A stretch of DNA of 64,000 nucleotides from positions 1 to 64,000 of the forward strand of contig CANQXE010000005.1 of assembly GCA_947627725.1 (NCBI GenBank), given 5' to 3'. This DNA is from an uncultured Clostridia bacterium. GTDB taxonomy: Bacteria; Bacillota; Clostridia; Oscillospirales; Acutalibacteraceae. The notes beneath the pieces are model-generated. The model was not told the DNA's origin. It was given only the letters and a program-made list of their open reading frames with translations, and did no database searches. Shown here one piece after another: positions 1 to 7,052 of the stretch; the stretch's first letter is position 1, and the number at the start of each line of letters is the position of its first letter. The translations under genes were made by a program, and so were the position numbers.

Positions 1-291
1 ATGAGTAATAAAAAGAGTCCGACAAAATACAGTGAGGAATTCAAGAAAACAATCGTAAATCTTCACGAGTCAGGGAAATCTTACACGGATATTCAGAAAG
101 AATATGGTGTATCATCATCGGCACTGTCAAACTGGGTTAGGAAATATTCTCAGGTTCGGGTGGATGATGATACCGTCCTGACAGCAAAACAGATAAAAGC
201 GCTTCAGCGGCGCAATGCTCAGCTTGAGGAGGAAAATCTTATCTTAAAAAAAGCGATTGCAATATTCACGCCACACGCAGACAAAGATTAG
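1..291 (+). CDS. IS3-family transposase OrfA (helix-turn-helix protein)
   Basis: This 96-residue protein is the DNA-binding subunit of an IS3-type transposase; it recognises the element ends. Residues about 8-50 form the helix-turn-helix typical of the transposase_8 family (YSEEFKKTIV start, then a GVSSSALSNWVRKY recognition helix), and residues about 65-88 form a short leucine-zipper-like coiled coil (LQRRNAQLEEENLILKKAI) used for multimerisation. The A7 tract at 246-252 near its 3' end allows -1 slippage into OrfB. The ATG is at base 1, so the ribosome binding site is off the window and an upstream extension cannot be excluded. Confidence 0.9.
   Translation: MSNKKSPTKYSEEFKKTIVNLHESGKSYTDIQKEYGVSSSALSNWVRKYSQVRVDDDTVLTAKQIKALQRRNAQLEEENLILKKAIAIFTPHADKD
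246..252 (+). promoter_or_regulatory. programmed -1 ribosomal frameshift site (A7)
   Basis: Seven A residues lie in the OrfA frame as A AAA AAA followed by GCG, the slippery arrangement that IS3 elements use to make the OrfAB fusion. The downstream -1 frame is open from here to 1142 without a stop. Seen directly; use as a programmed shift is inferred from the family. Confidence 0.75.
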
Positions 292-1142
292 AAGCGGTTC
301 GTATTCTGTCAGGTCAGCATTCAATCTCTATTCTTTGCAGGGTTTTAAATGTAAACAGAAGTACTTACTACAAGTTTCTGAATCGTAAGCCGTCCCGCCG
401 TGAGCAGGAGAATACTCAAATAAAGCAAAAGATTCTTGAAATCTATGCAAAGGCAGATAAGAGAATAGGATTTCGTAAAATTAAAATTTGTCTTGAGCGT
501 GATTATTGCCTTACCATCAGTGAAGGAAGAGTGTACCGCCTGATGAAAGAAATGAAGCTGTCCAAGATGAGCACTTTTAAGCCTCCGAAGAAGAAAAAGC
601 ATTCTGAAAACGGCGTATGCAAAAATGTTCTTGCACAGAATTTCAATCAGCCAAAACCGAATATGGTCCGGGTATGTGATTTTACATATGTAAGAGTTTC
701 AAACAGCTTTTACTATGTCTGTGTGATATTAGATTTGTATTCAAGAAAAGTTATTGCTTGCAGAATTTCAAATAAAATTGACCGTTTTTTAGCAATTGAC
801 ACACTTCATGATGCAGTTAAATTGAGAAAAACTTCATCCGGGGTTATGTTTCACTCAGACAGAGGGACACAGTTCACATCTGCGGATTTCCGTAAAAAAA
901 TTGACAGGCTGAATATGATTCAGTCTTTTTCAGCAAAGGGACATCCCTATGACAACGCCGTAATGGAATGCTTTTTCAAGTACTTGAAAAAGGAAGAACT
1001 GGGAAGACGTCATTTCTCTACCGTTGAACAGCTTAAACAAAGCTTACTTTCTTACATCAAAGGATTTTACAATCCTTACAGACCCCATTCGCACAACAAC
1101 GGTCTTTCTCCGAATCAAATTGAAAATATTTATTTTTCGTGA
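246..1142 (+). CDS. IS3-family transposase OrfB (DDE integrase), made by -1 frameshift
   Basis: This is the catalytic half of the transposase. It has no convincing independent start; the -1 frame is open from the A7 slip site, giving an OrfAB fusion as in other IS3 elements. The N-terminal part (about 291-600) matches the HTH_21 region (ILSGQHSISILCRVLNVN, then RIGFRKIK). The rve core carries the three acidic residues: Asp in VCDFTYVRV (about base 676), Asp in FHSDRGTQF (about base 857) and Glu in NAVMECFFKYLKKEE (about base 966). The C-terminus YNPYRPHSHNNGLSPNQ is the usual IS3 ending. The whole frame is intact, so the element could be active. Confidence 0.85.
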   Translation, partial: KKSDCNIHATRRQRLEAVRILSGQHSISILCRVLNVNRSTYYKFLNRKPSRREQENTQIKQKILEIYAKADKRIGFRKIKICLERDYCLTISEGRVYRLMKEMKLSKMSTFKPPKKKKHSENGVCKNVLAQNFNQPKPNMVRVCDFTYVRVSNSFYYVCVILDLYSRKVIACRISNKIDRFLAIDTLHDAVKLRKTSSGVMFHSDRGTQFTSADFRKKIDRLNMIQSFSAKGHPYDNAVMECFFKYLKKEELGRRHFSTVEQLKQSLLSYIKGFYNPYRPHSHNNGLSPNQIENIYFS

Positions 1143-1171
1143 TTTTACTTGTCTACTTTATTGACTATAGT

Positions 1172-1318
1172 CTAAGCATTTGAAGAAATTTGCCAAATGC
1201 CTTTTTCATTTTTGAAGGCTTCATCAACATATCCTTCTCGAGATGCCTTGGAAATATCACATTGAGAAATATTCCATTTCTCAGCAGCTTCTGATGTAGT
1301 CATATACTTTTGTTTCAT
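1172..1318 (-). pseudogene. small helix-turn-helix DNA-binding protein, 3' end cut by the IS
   Basis: A minus-strand frame of 48 codons starts at 1318 behind a good AGGAG site (spacing 7). It begins MKQKYMTTSEAAEKWNIS, the first helix and turn of small excisionase/MerR-type proteins often annotated 'helix-turn-helix domain-containing protein', followed by ...GYVDEAF...GIWQIS. Family members usually continue past this point (a WxIPxxAxKP tail). Here the stop TAG (1174-1172) is made of the first bases of the IS right end, so the insertion probably removed the C-terminus. The recognition part remains and could still fold. Too short to be picked up by most gene callers. Confidence 0.65.
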
Positions 1319-1611
1319 ATTAATATCTCCTTTTTGCGCCATTCTGTCTTTACATTATTAATAATCGATTTACAATCTGAATTTGGTCCGAATTTTATAA
1401 ATTTCATCAATTAATTATGTATATTAGATCAATTAGAATGAACCACAATTTGATTATACTTATTTGAGTTTATTATACAATAGTATTTTTTGAGATAAAA
1501 AATATTTGTTCTAATGTTAAAATTCTTTAGGAATTTATATCAGAAATTTTTGAAAGACTAAAAACTGAAAATTTGGCTTAAAATGGTAAGTCTCAAAAAG
1601 TGATTTTGCAA
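1319..1611. other. AT-rich intergenic DNA
   Basis: No open frame or RNA is supported. The first 60 bases are the minus-strand 5' region of the small helix-turn-helix gene (ribosome binding site at about 1325-1331). The rest is A/T-rich with no clear terminator. Confidence 0.5.
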
Positions 1612-1650
1612 CTCTGACTCCGTCATTTAAGGTTCGAATCCTTTAGCTGA
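1612..1650 (+). pseudogene. tRNA 3' fragment, tRNA-Gln(CTG)-like
   Basis: The bases CTCTGACTCC (1612-1621) match the anticodon loop and 3' stem of a tRNA-Gln with anticodon CTG. They are followed by a short variable region and a T arm AAGG-TTCGAAT-CCTT (1629-1643). No D arm or 5' acceptor strand precedes them and no clean CCA follows. This is what remains when an element recombines into the anticodon-to-3' part of a tRNA gene. The T-arm match is clear; the Gln identity is less certain. Confidence 0.5.
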
Positions 1651-1806
1651 GCAAGGCCAAAGCCTTGCGAACGCCAAGACTCCGCCTCTCGCCGCAAAGC
1701 AGGTTCTTATTACGAGCGAAGCGAATAACAAGGTTCTGCATACGCAGTATGCAGGTTCGTATACCTCTGCTAGCAAGAGGACAATTCATTACGAATTGTC
1801 TCCTTT
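1651..1806 (+). repeat. string of five short hairpins separated by AGGTTC
   Basis: Directly after the tRNA-like T arm lie consecutive stem-loops: GCAAGGC/GCCTTGC (1651-1668, loop CAAA), TTATT.../...AATAA (1707-1728), CTGCATAC/GTATGCAG (1736-1754, loop GCA), CCTCT/AGAGG (1764-1780) and GACAATTC/GAATTGTC (1780-1800), the last followed by TCCTTTTT and able to act as a terminator. The hexamer AGGTTC, which is also the start of the T loop at 1630, recurs at 1701, 1731 and 1753, just before hairpins two to four. No coding potential is seen. Function unknown; remnants of repeated integration or a structured RNA are possible. Confidence 0.6.
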
Positions 1807-2090
1807 TTGCATATATTTGCGTGTTTAGGCATTGATTTTTGCTAAATTTTCGATACGAAATTCAGTGTAAATTTTCTTGGCAGAGCTTTTGAAGATTTTT
1901 AAAGACCACAAATTCGCCAAAGATTGCCAATTCAGTGAGAGACTTCAAGAGATTGTATTTATTTTGATTATTGAAATTAAAATTATTTAATTTAATAAAA
2001 TCAAAATTTGTTATAGTATTATTAATATACAGTTTTTGAGGTTTCATATGAGTAACATAACACATAAAAATCACTATTATCAATTCAAAT
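1807..2090. other. AT-rich intergenic DNA
   Basis: A minus-strand frame of 73 codons (1862-2083) exists but is low-complexity Asn/Phe/Lys/Leu, has no ribosome binding site, and resembles nothing known; it is not called. No promoter consensus is convincing. Confidence 0.4.
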
Positions 2091-3095
2091 TTGGCAGTGT
2101 ATTTTCAAACTGACAAAGATGGATATGCTAGAACATTAGAAGAAGCTTTGTTATTTAAAATTTACAATATTGACGCAACACAAGCAATAAAGAGAAGCGA
2201 ATGGATAAATCTAAAAAGTGAAAAAGGATTTGTATTTGAATATAGAAAAGAATTAAAATCTATTTATGATAAGGTTTTGAATTTTGATATTGAAAATGAA
2301 GAAGCACTAAAATTGTTCAATGAATATATGAATATTTTCACTGATATTTCTGCTGAAATTGAAAAAGATTTACCATTGCTCTCTTATGCGTTAAATATTT
2401 TCATTGAGGAAAAACAATCAATAGAGAATTATGTTAAATTCGATTTTATATCACCGATGGATAAACTGTGGGATGAACTTGACGGTGTACTTATACTGCA
2501 AAGAGATTTGTATATGAGGTTTGAAGAATTAAGTGAAAAGCAGTTAAAAACGGCAGACAGAAAGCATCTGCCTGTACTTGATGATTTAGGAGGTTTTAAT
2601 GTAAAGGTTGATTTGAGTTATGACAATGGTGAATTGAAACAGATCTATTTAGTTAATTCAGCAGAAATACTTTATTCATTACTTACGAGTTACTTCTTCG
2701 CATCAAATCCAAATATTTCACTTTGTCAGAACTGTAACCGTTTCTTTGTGCCGAAAACAAAAAAGGTTACCCTGTACTGTGACAGAGTAACCGAAAATGG
2801 ATTGACCTGTAAAAAGGAGGGAGCAGTATCTAAATATCAAAATAACATTGATGAGGATCCTGTACTCAAAAAATATAATTCAGAAAAACACAGAATCTAT
2901 ATGTACTGCGACCGAAGCAAGCTTGATGAATATGATTTCTTTGATGATTATTATGATTGGCTTGCTATTTTTGAACCGAAGATTAAAGAGTACAAGCAAG
3001 GCAAAATTTCAGCAGAAAAAATATTAACATTACTTGAAAATGAAAGTAAAAAGTTTGTTCCATATAGCAAAGATAAACACGATACGGATTGGTAA
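2091..3095 (+). CDS. DUF6076-type protein with a CGNR-like zinc finger
   Basis: A protein of about 334 residues of unknown function. The C-terminal third carries a cysteine cluster, SLCQNCNRFFVP (residues about 205-216), then YCDR and CKK, and a second YCDR near residue 273. This resembles CGNR/DUF6076 zinc-finger proteins of Clostridia, some of which are thought to bind nucleic acid. The start is doubtful: the frame is open from 2061 with no ATG; TTG 2091 or GTG 2097 are the only nearby starts and neither has a good ribosome binding site, so the 5' end may have been lost in rearrangement. It is followed 14 bases later by the DUF4186 gene. Confidence 0.65.
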   Translation: MAVYFQTDKDGYARTLEEALLFKIYNIDATQAIKRSEWINLKSEKGFVFEYRKELKSIYDKVLNFDIENEEALKLFNEYMNIFTDISAEIEKDLPLLSYALNIFIEEKQSIENYVKFDFISPMDKLWDELDGVLILQRDLYMRFEELSEKQLKTADRKHLPVLDDLGGFNVKVDLSYDNGELKQIYLVNSAEILYSLLTSYFFASNPNISLCQNCNRFFVPKTKKVTLYCDRVTENGLTCKKEGAVSKYQNNIDEDPVLKKYNSEKHRIYMYCDRSKLDEYDFFDDYYDWLAIFEPKIKEYKQGKISAEKILTLLENESKKFVPYSKDKHDTDW

Positions 3096-3109
3096 AGCAG
3101 AGGAAATAA

Positions 3110-3466
3110 ATGCAGACTATTGATAAAGCACTTGAAAAATTAAGTAAATCAAATTTTCGATCAAGCTTTCACTTGAATGAAAATGACAAGGAATATGTAA
3201 AAGATAAAGGCATAGATGCCATCCGTTCACATGCCGCTGATTTTGTCAGTACTCGTCTTGCACCGGCTAAAATTCCAAATGACGGAAAGCAAACTCCGAT
3301 GCATGGTCATCCGGTATTTAAAGCACAGCATGCCTGTGCCTGCTGCTGCCGTGGATGCTTAAATAAATGGTACAAAGTACCTCAAGGTAAAGAATTGACT
3401 AAGGTTCAGCAAGAAAAAATTATCAATCTTCTTATGGCTTGGATAGAAAAAGAAATGAACAGATAA
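3110..3466 (+). CDS. DUF4186 family protein
   Basis: This 118-residue protein matches the DUF4186 family over its full length. Landmarks are the start IDKALEKLSKSNFRSSFHL, the block GIDAIRSHAADFVSTRLAPA, the GKQTPMHGHPVF motif, and a Cys-rich HACACCCRGCLNKW segment that may bind metal. Its role is not known. An AGAGGAAATAA site precedes the ATG. It lies 14 bases after the DUF6076-type gene, so the two are probably co-transcribed. The family is common in gut Firmicutes and often sits in accessory DNA. Confidence 0.85.
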   Translation: MQTIDKALEKLSKSNFRSSFHLNENDKEYVKDKGIDAIRSHAADFVSTRLAPAKIPNDGKQTPMHGHPVFKAQHACACCCRGCLNKWYKVPQGKELTKVQQEKIINLLMAWIEKEMNR

Positions 3467-3666
3467 AAATAGAGTTTTAGTTTGTAACCTTGTTGAAATT
3501 CCATTTTCATTCGACAGGTAGTCTTAAATCGAATAAATAAAATCATTCAATAGTATTTTAATTTGTATTACAGAACAGAGCTGTGTTTTTCGTGCGTGGC
3601 TTCGGTTGCGCTTTTATTATTAGGTATGCTACATAAAATTTAATAAATTTAAAAAACTTGTAGCAA

Positions 3667-3696
3667 TAGACAAGACAACTGAATTTTGATTATAAT
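3667..3696 (+). promoter_or_regulatory. promoter for the zinc-ribbon cassette
   Basis: TAGACA (3667-3672) and TATAAT (3691-3696) are separated by 18 bases, about 38 bases before the start at 3734. This is the only good promoter upstream of the long same-strand run that ends at 12687. The remainder of 3467-3666 is AT-rich with no gene. Confidence 0.55.
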
Positions 3697-3733
3697 ATAT
3701 TACGGATGTAAAATTATAAGAGGTGACGGGAGT

Positions 3734-4079
3734 ATGACTTTTGGTCAGTATTTAGAGAAATGTATTAAAAAAAGAGATATTTCAATTTCTCATCTAACCA
3801 AGATATCAGGAATTAACAGGGGAAAATTATATTATGTCTATGACGGAAAAAGAAAATTGACTGAAGATGAATTATTTTCATTAATTAATAAAGCAGGATT
3901 TTCAAGTGTAGAGTCAGACAAACGCTTCTGAAGAATCCAATGAACAGGTTTATAAACAGAGTGAGGTAGAAATTCCTCACGCAAATATTCAAGAAACTGA
4001 AAAAAGATGCAAAAACTGCGGAGCGGTTCTTGATGAAGAATCATTATTCTGTACTGAATGTGGAACTAAAGTTGACTAA
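3734..4079 (+). pseudogene. XRE-type HTH protein with C-terminal zinc ribbon, frameshifted
   Basis: The first frame (3734-3931) encodes a Cro/C1-type helix-turn-helix domain: TFGQYLEKCIKKRDIS, then HLTKISGINRGKLYYVYDGKRKLT. After a +1 shift near 3920 the next frame runs from about TNASEESNEQ to 4079 and ends in a zinc ribbon, RCKNCGAVLDEESLFC then CGTKVD. Related proteins fuse these two parts, so one inserted base probably split a single gene. GAGGTGACGGGAGT precedes the ATG. As first gene of the cassette and a DNA-binding protein, it would be the natural local regulator. The HTH domain alone could still be made. Confidence 0.65.
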
Positions 4080-4097
4080 GGAGGATATATATTTATT

Positions 4098-4517
4098 ATG
4101 CAAAAAACAAAATTAGGTATTTCAGTAGGACTTTTAGGTGCAATTATTTATTTCGCTTCGGCTTTCGGAGGTGGTTATTTAGTAGCTTTGCTTATCTGCG
4201 GTTATGTTTTGCTGGTCGAGGATAATCCCTGGTTAAGAAAAACAAGTGTTAAAGTAGTATTGTTGCTTATTCTCTTTTCGCTAATTAGTATTGTTTTAAG
4301 TCTTATTCCCGATATATGGTAAACAATAACCAATCTTTTAACTGCTTTTAATAAATATCCGTCAACAACATTTATGTCGGGTATTAATTCAGCAATAAGC
4401 AGTGCAATTACAATTCTTAAAAGTATTCTGTTTGTAATTCTAGGATTAAAGGCACTTAATCAAGGTGCAATTAAGTTACCTATTATCGATAAAATAATTG
4501 ATAAATATATGGGTTGA
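4098..4517 (+). pseudogene. small membrane protein interrupted by an in-frame stop
   Basis: A 74-residue membrane protein (4098-4322; two or three hydrophobic spans, GISVGLLGAIIYFASAF then VVLLLILFSLISIVLSLIP) ends at TAA 4320-4322. The same frame then stays open for 64 more codons to 4517 and encodes a plausible C-terminus (SAISSAITILKSILFVILG, then GAIKLPIIDKIIDKYMG). Together they make about 139 residues, the length of a membrane-protein family of Ruminococcaceae whose members end in a similar Lys-Tyr-Met-Gly. One nonsense mutation is the simplest explanation. The gene sits 18 bases after the HTH/zinc-ribbon gene and 18 before the next gene. Confidence 0.65.
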
Positions 4518-4535
4518 TTATTTTGAGGTGAGTAT

Positions 4536-5117
4536 ATGAGAAGAGTTAAATATATTATTCTATCAATTTTGTCTTTGCTAAACATTGTACTGATTCCATC
4601 ATTTGATACTTGGGCAGGATTGATACCATCAAATTATGAAAACACTTTTTTCGATGCTATTGGAGATATTTTCACCGATAGTGATGCCATACATTATTGG
4701 AGTGTAATTATTGTTTTATCTGTATTGATTCCAAGTATATTGATGGTAATATCAGCCGTTTTAGATAATAAAGTTTTATATTCTGTGTCATCTGCATTGG
4801 GGATTATATTATGGTTCAGAACAGCTATTAGTTACATAAGACAATATGATATAGGTGATTTTTTTGATTTTGATGATGGCTCTCTTTCAATCGGTTTTTG
4901 GATTGCGCTTATTATATTTATTATTGCTTTTATTGTAGGTATTATGTCAAAAAAAGATTTTTCAGAGGTACAAGCAGTTAATAATAGAAAATTCTCTGTT
5001 GAAACAAATAATTCCGTTAATCAGGTTATGATTGAAAAAGGAACTTTCTGCCCGAATTGTGGAAATAAAATTGATAAGCAATCTGTATTTTGCGGCAATT
5101 GCGGATATAAATTTTAG
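4536..5117 (+). CDS. membrane protein with C-terminal zinc ribbon
   Basis: This 193-residue protein has four predicted membrane spans: residues about 5-22, 55-77, 80-98 and 120-138. A short cytosolic linker follows, then a zinc ribbon at residues about 170-193 (FCPNCGNKIDKQSVFCGNCG). The family is unknown; the zinc-ribbon/membrane architecture is common in gut Clostridia and has no assigned function. It lies 11 bases before the next zinc-ribbon gene, on the same strand. The ribosome binding site is GAGGTGAG before ATG 4536. Confidence 0.75.
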   Translation: MRRVKYIILSILSLLNIVLIPSFDTWAGLIPSNYENTFFDAIGDIFTDSDAIHYWSVIIVLSVLIPSILMVISAVLDNKVLYSVSSALGIILWFRTAISYIRQYDIGDFFDFDDGSLSIGFWIALIIFIIAFIVGIMSKKDFSEVQAVNNRKFSVETNNSVNQVMIEKGTFCPNCGNKIDKQSVFCGNCGYKF

Positions 5118-5128
5118 GAGGATAGAAT

Positions 5129-6097
5129 ATGTTTTGTTTTAACTGTGGAAAAGAAATAAATAACAATCAAAAATTTTGCAGATACTGTGGTGCCAAAAAT
5201 GAAGTTGATAATGATTTGACTTCATCAAGCAACGAAATACTAAATGACACACAATCTCAACAGATAAATACAGTTTTTAATAGAGATGTTTTAAATAATT
5301 ATCTTTATAATATTCGTACTTTAGAGTTTTCAAAAAACAGTTTACTAAATAAAAAGCAAATAGTTTTACAGCAAATTAATTCCTTAGGATATTCTAATTA
5401 TGCCAATCGTAAGTATAGCTTTGATTTATCTGGGTACGGTGACATTTGGGGATGTTGCGTAGGATTGGTTTTTATTGAAGTAATTGTAGGTGCACTTCTT
5501 AATTGGATTTTTGATGTATCTTGGATCTTTATTATTGGATGCATTACAGTTGCAATATTAATAGCTTTAGGAATAACCATGGTTGGATTGATTGAAGACT
5601 TTAATAAAAAGAAAAATTTCGATGAGGCAGTTAGACAAGATGATATTAGGGTAATAAATGAATTAAAAAAAAGAGAACAGTTGAATAACCATTTGCCAGA
5701 TTTGGAAGCAGAAATAGACAAAATTGAAAATTTGTTAACGGAATCATATTCTGTGAATCTTATTCCATCAAAATTCAGAAATATTTATGCCGCATATTTT
5801 CTTTATGATTTTATATCTACCTCGACTGCGTCATTGAACGAGGCTCTGTTGCATTGCGATTTAGATACTATTCAGGAAAAATTAGATACTGTTATACAGC
5901 AACAAGAAGAAATTATTATGGAATTAGCTTATCAAAATGCTCTAAATGAAAAGATTGTAAGGCAAAATGAGCAGATGTTAGGACATGCTATTCAAACAGA
6001 AAATAATACTGCTCTTGCGGCACAGTATACCAAAATAGCTGCAAATAATACAGGTGTTGTTGCCGCAATTCAGATGAGCGAATACTTACGACCATAA
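5129..6097 (+). CDS. zinc-ribbon membrane protein with coiled coil
   Basis: A 322-residue protein. Residues 3-21 are a zinc ribbon (CFNCGKEINNNQKFCRYCG). A polar linker and short helical region (60-90) follow, then two membrane spans (about 105-127 and 131-155), and a long helical C-terminal part with charged coiled-coil stretches (about 158-210 and 255-300). The segment IPSKFRNIYAAYFLYDFISTS is typical of a recurrent but unnamed family in Ruminococcaceae. Both termini are probably cytosolic. AGGAGG precedes the ATG. Function unknown; the zinc ribbon may be a docking or regulatory module shared with its neighbours. Confidence 0.75.
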   Translation: MFCFNCGKEINNNQKFCRYCGAKNEVDNDLTSSSNEILNDTQSQQINTVFNRDVLNNYLYNIRTLEFSKNSLLNKKQIVLQQINSLGYSNYANRKYSFDLSGYGDIWGCCVGLVFIEVIVGALLNWIFDVSWIFIIGCITVAILIALGITMVGLIEDFNKKKNFDEAVRQDDIRVINELKKREQLNNHLPDLEAEIDKIENLLTESYSVNLIPSKFRNIYAAYFLYDFISTSTASLNEALLHCDLDTIQEKLDTVIQQQEEIIMELAYQNALNEKIVRQNEQMLGHAIQTENNTALAAQYTKIAANNTGVVAAIQMSEYLRP

Positions 6098-6116
6098 ATT
6101 AAAGGGAGGAAAACAT

Positions 6117-6292
6117 ATGTTCTGTGGAAAATGTGGTAATAAAATAAAAGAAGGCTCATTATTTTGCCCGAAATGCGGAAAAAACTAAATAAATATGCAT
6201 TTAAAGAAAGAAATAGTGTACAGATATCTGAGACTAATAATCTAAATACTAATAACAATTATAGTTATGAAAACGATATTCTTAACCAGTAA
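6117..6292 (+). pseudogene. zinc-ribbon N-terminus, frameshifted remnant upstream of the TM2 gene
   Basis: AGGGAGG followed by ATG 6117 starts a 23-codon frame encoding a complete zinc ribbon (CGKCGNKIKEGSLFCPKCG) that ends at TAA 6186-6188. A -1 shift within the A6 tract 6179-6184 would continue through a polar linker (LNKYAFKERNSVQ onward) to another stop at 6290, in the same frame as the TM2 gene at 6311. Related proteins join zinc ribbon, polar linker and TM2 domain in one chain, so this looks like the detached front of the next gene. Confidence 0.55.
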
Positions 6293-6310
6293 AATCAAGG
6301 AGTATCAAAT

Positions 6311-6541
6311 ATGCAGCAAAATATATATACTCCTATGAAAAGCCGCAAAAGCAAAACTGTAGCAGGTTTATTATGCTTTTTCCTTGGAGAATTTGGAATA
6401 CATAGATTTTGTGTTGGAAAAGTAGGTACAGGCATACTATGGCTTTTTACAGCAGGCTTATTTGGAATAGGCTGGCTAATTGATTTAATCGTAATAATAT
6501 GTGGCGGCTTTAAAGATTCAAACGGACTTGATTTATCGTAA
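6311..6541 (+). CDS. TM2 domain protein
   Basis: A 76-residue membrane protein built of a single TM2 domain: [20 protein letters not shown] (first span plus the charged-aromatic turn) then [20 protein letters not shown] (second span), ending [13 protein letters not shown]2 proteins are widespread small integral membrane proteins without a settled function. AAGGAG (6297-6302) lies 8 bases before ATG 6311, so it can be translated by itself although its original zinc-ribbon N-terminus appears to be separated upstream. Confidence 0.8.
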   Translation: MQQNIYTPMKSRKSKTVAGLLCFFLGEFGIHRFCVGKVGTGILWLFTAGLFGIGWLIDLIVIICGGFKDSNGLDLS

Positions 6542-6565
6542 TGAGTTGATAAGGAGAAAAGATTT

Positions 6566-7026
6566 ATGTATTGTGGAAATTGTGGAACGGAAGTTCAAAA
6601 CAGTGTAGCTTTTTACCAAATTGCGGAAATAAGTTAAATAATATCGTAACAGACAAGCAATTATCAAAAAGCCGAAAAGTAATTAATAAAAAAGCGATAA
6701 TTACTATTTGTTCGATTATTCTGATAATGATTATAATAGGAATAGGATTTGCTATTGGCAAAAATAGTAATAATTCAATTATTGGTTCTTGGGCAGATTC
6801 AGATGGCAATATCAGGTTTTCATTTTATGAGGATGGTACTTGTGATGGTGGGCAAGGTCCATATTACGAAGCTGCAGAAAACGGAACAATTACTTTCTAT
6901 GATAGTTATCATTATCCATATAGCAAGGTTACATATTATGAGGTTAAGGGTAATAAATTGTATTTATCTAATTATATGGATTTTGAAACGGACGATGAAG
7001 ACACATCCGTTTTCTATAGAAAATAA
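6566..7026 (+). pseudogene. zinc-ribbon, single-span protein with lipocalin-like outer domain, frameshifted
   Basis: AAGGAG then ATG 6566 starts MYCGNCGTEVQNSVAF, the first half of a zinc ribbon. A -1 shift at the T5 tract (6611-6615) is needed to reach PNCGNKLNN and the rest of the chain. That continues with a membrane span (KAIITICSIILIMIIIGIGF) and an outer domain beginning IIGSWADSDGNIRFSFYEDG, a pattern of small lipocalin-like beta-barrel domains. The same IIGSW start occurs in the M4 peptidase two genes downstream. The second Cys pair of the ribbon is also damaged (Leu where Cys is expected), which supports real decay. Confidence 0.65.
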
Positions 7027-7052
7027 GTTTATAAGTAATCAGGAGTGTAAGC

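Larger units (their letters stand above)
1..1171 (+). mobile_element. IS3-family insertion sequence, left end outside window
   Basis: Two overlapping reading frames in a -1 relation, an A7 slip site between them, and a DDE integrase-type OrfB identify an IS3-family element. The window begins exactly at the first codon of orfA, so the left terminal repeat is not visible. The right end lies near 1171-1174: read inward it starts TAGACTATAGTCAATAAAG, and an unrelated minus-strand gene runs up to this point and stops in its first three bases. No left/right repeat comparison or target duplication can be made from this window. Confidence 0.85.

Noticed and set aside
1651-1806. CRISPR-like array
   Set aside because: The repeated unit is only six bases, the intervening parts are self-complementary hairpins, and there are no cas genes.
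1862-2083. Minus-strand frame of 73 codons
   Set aside because: Low-complexity composition in A/T-rich DNA, no ribosome binding site and no recognisable family.
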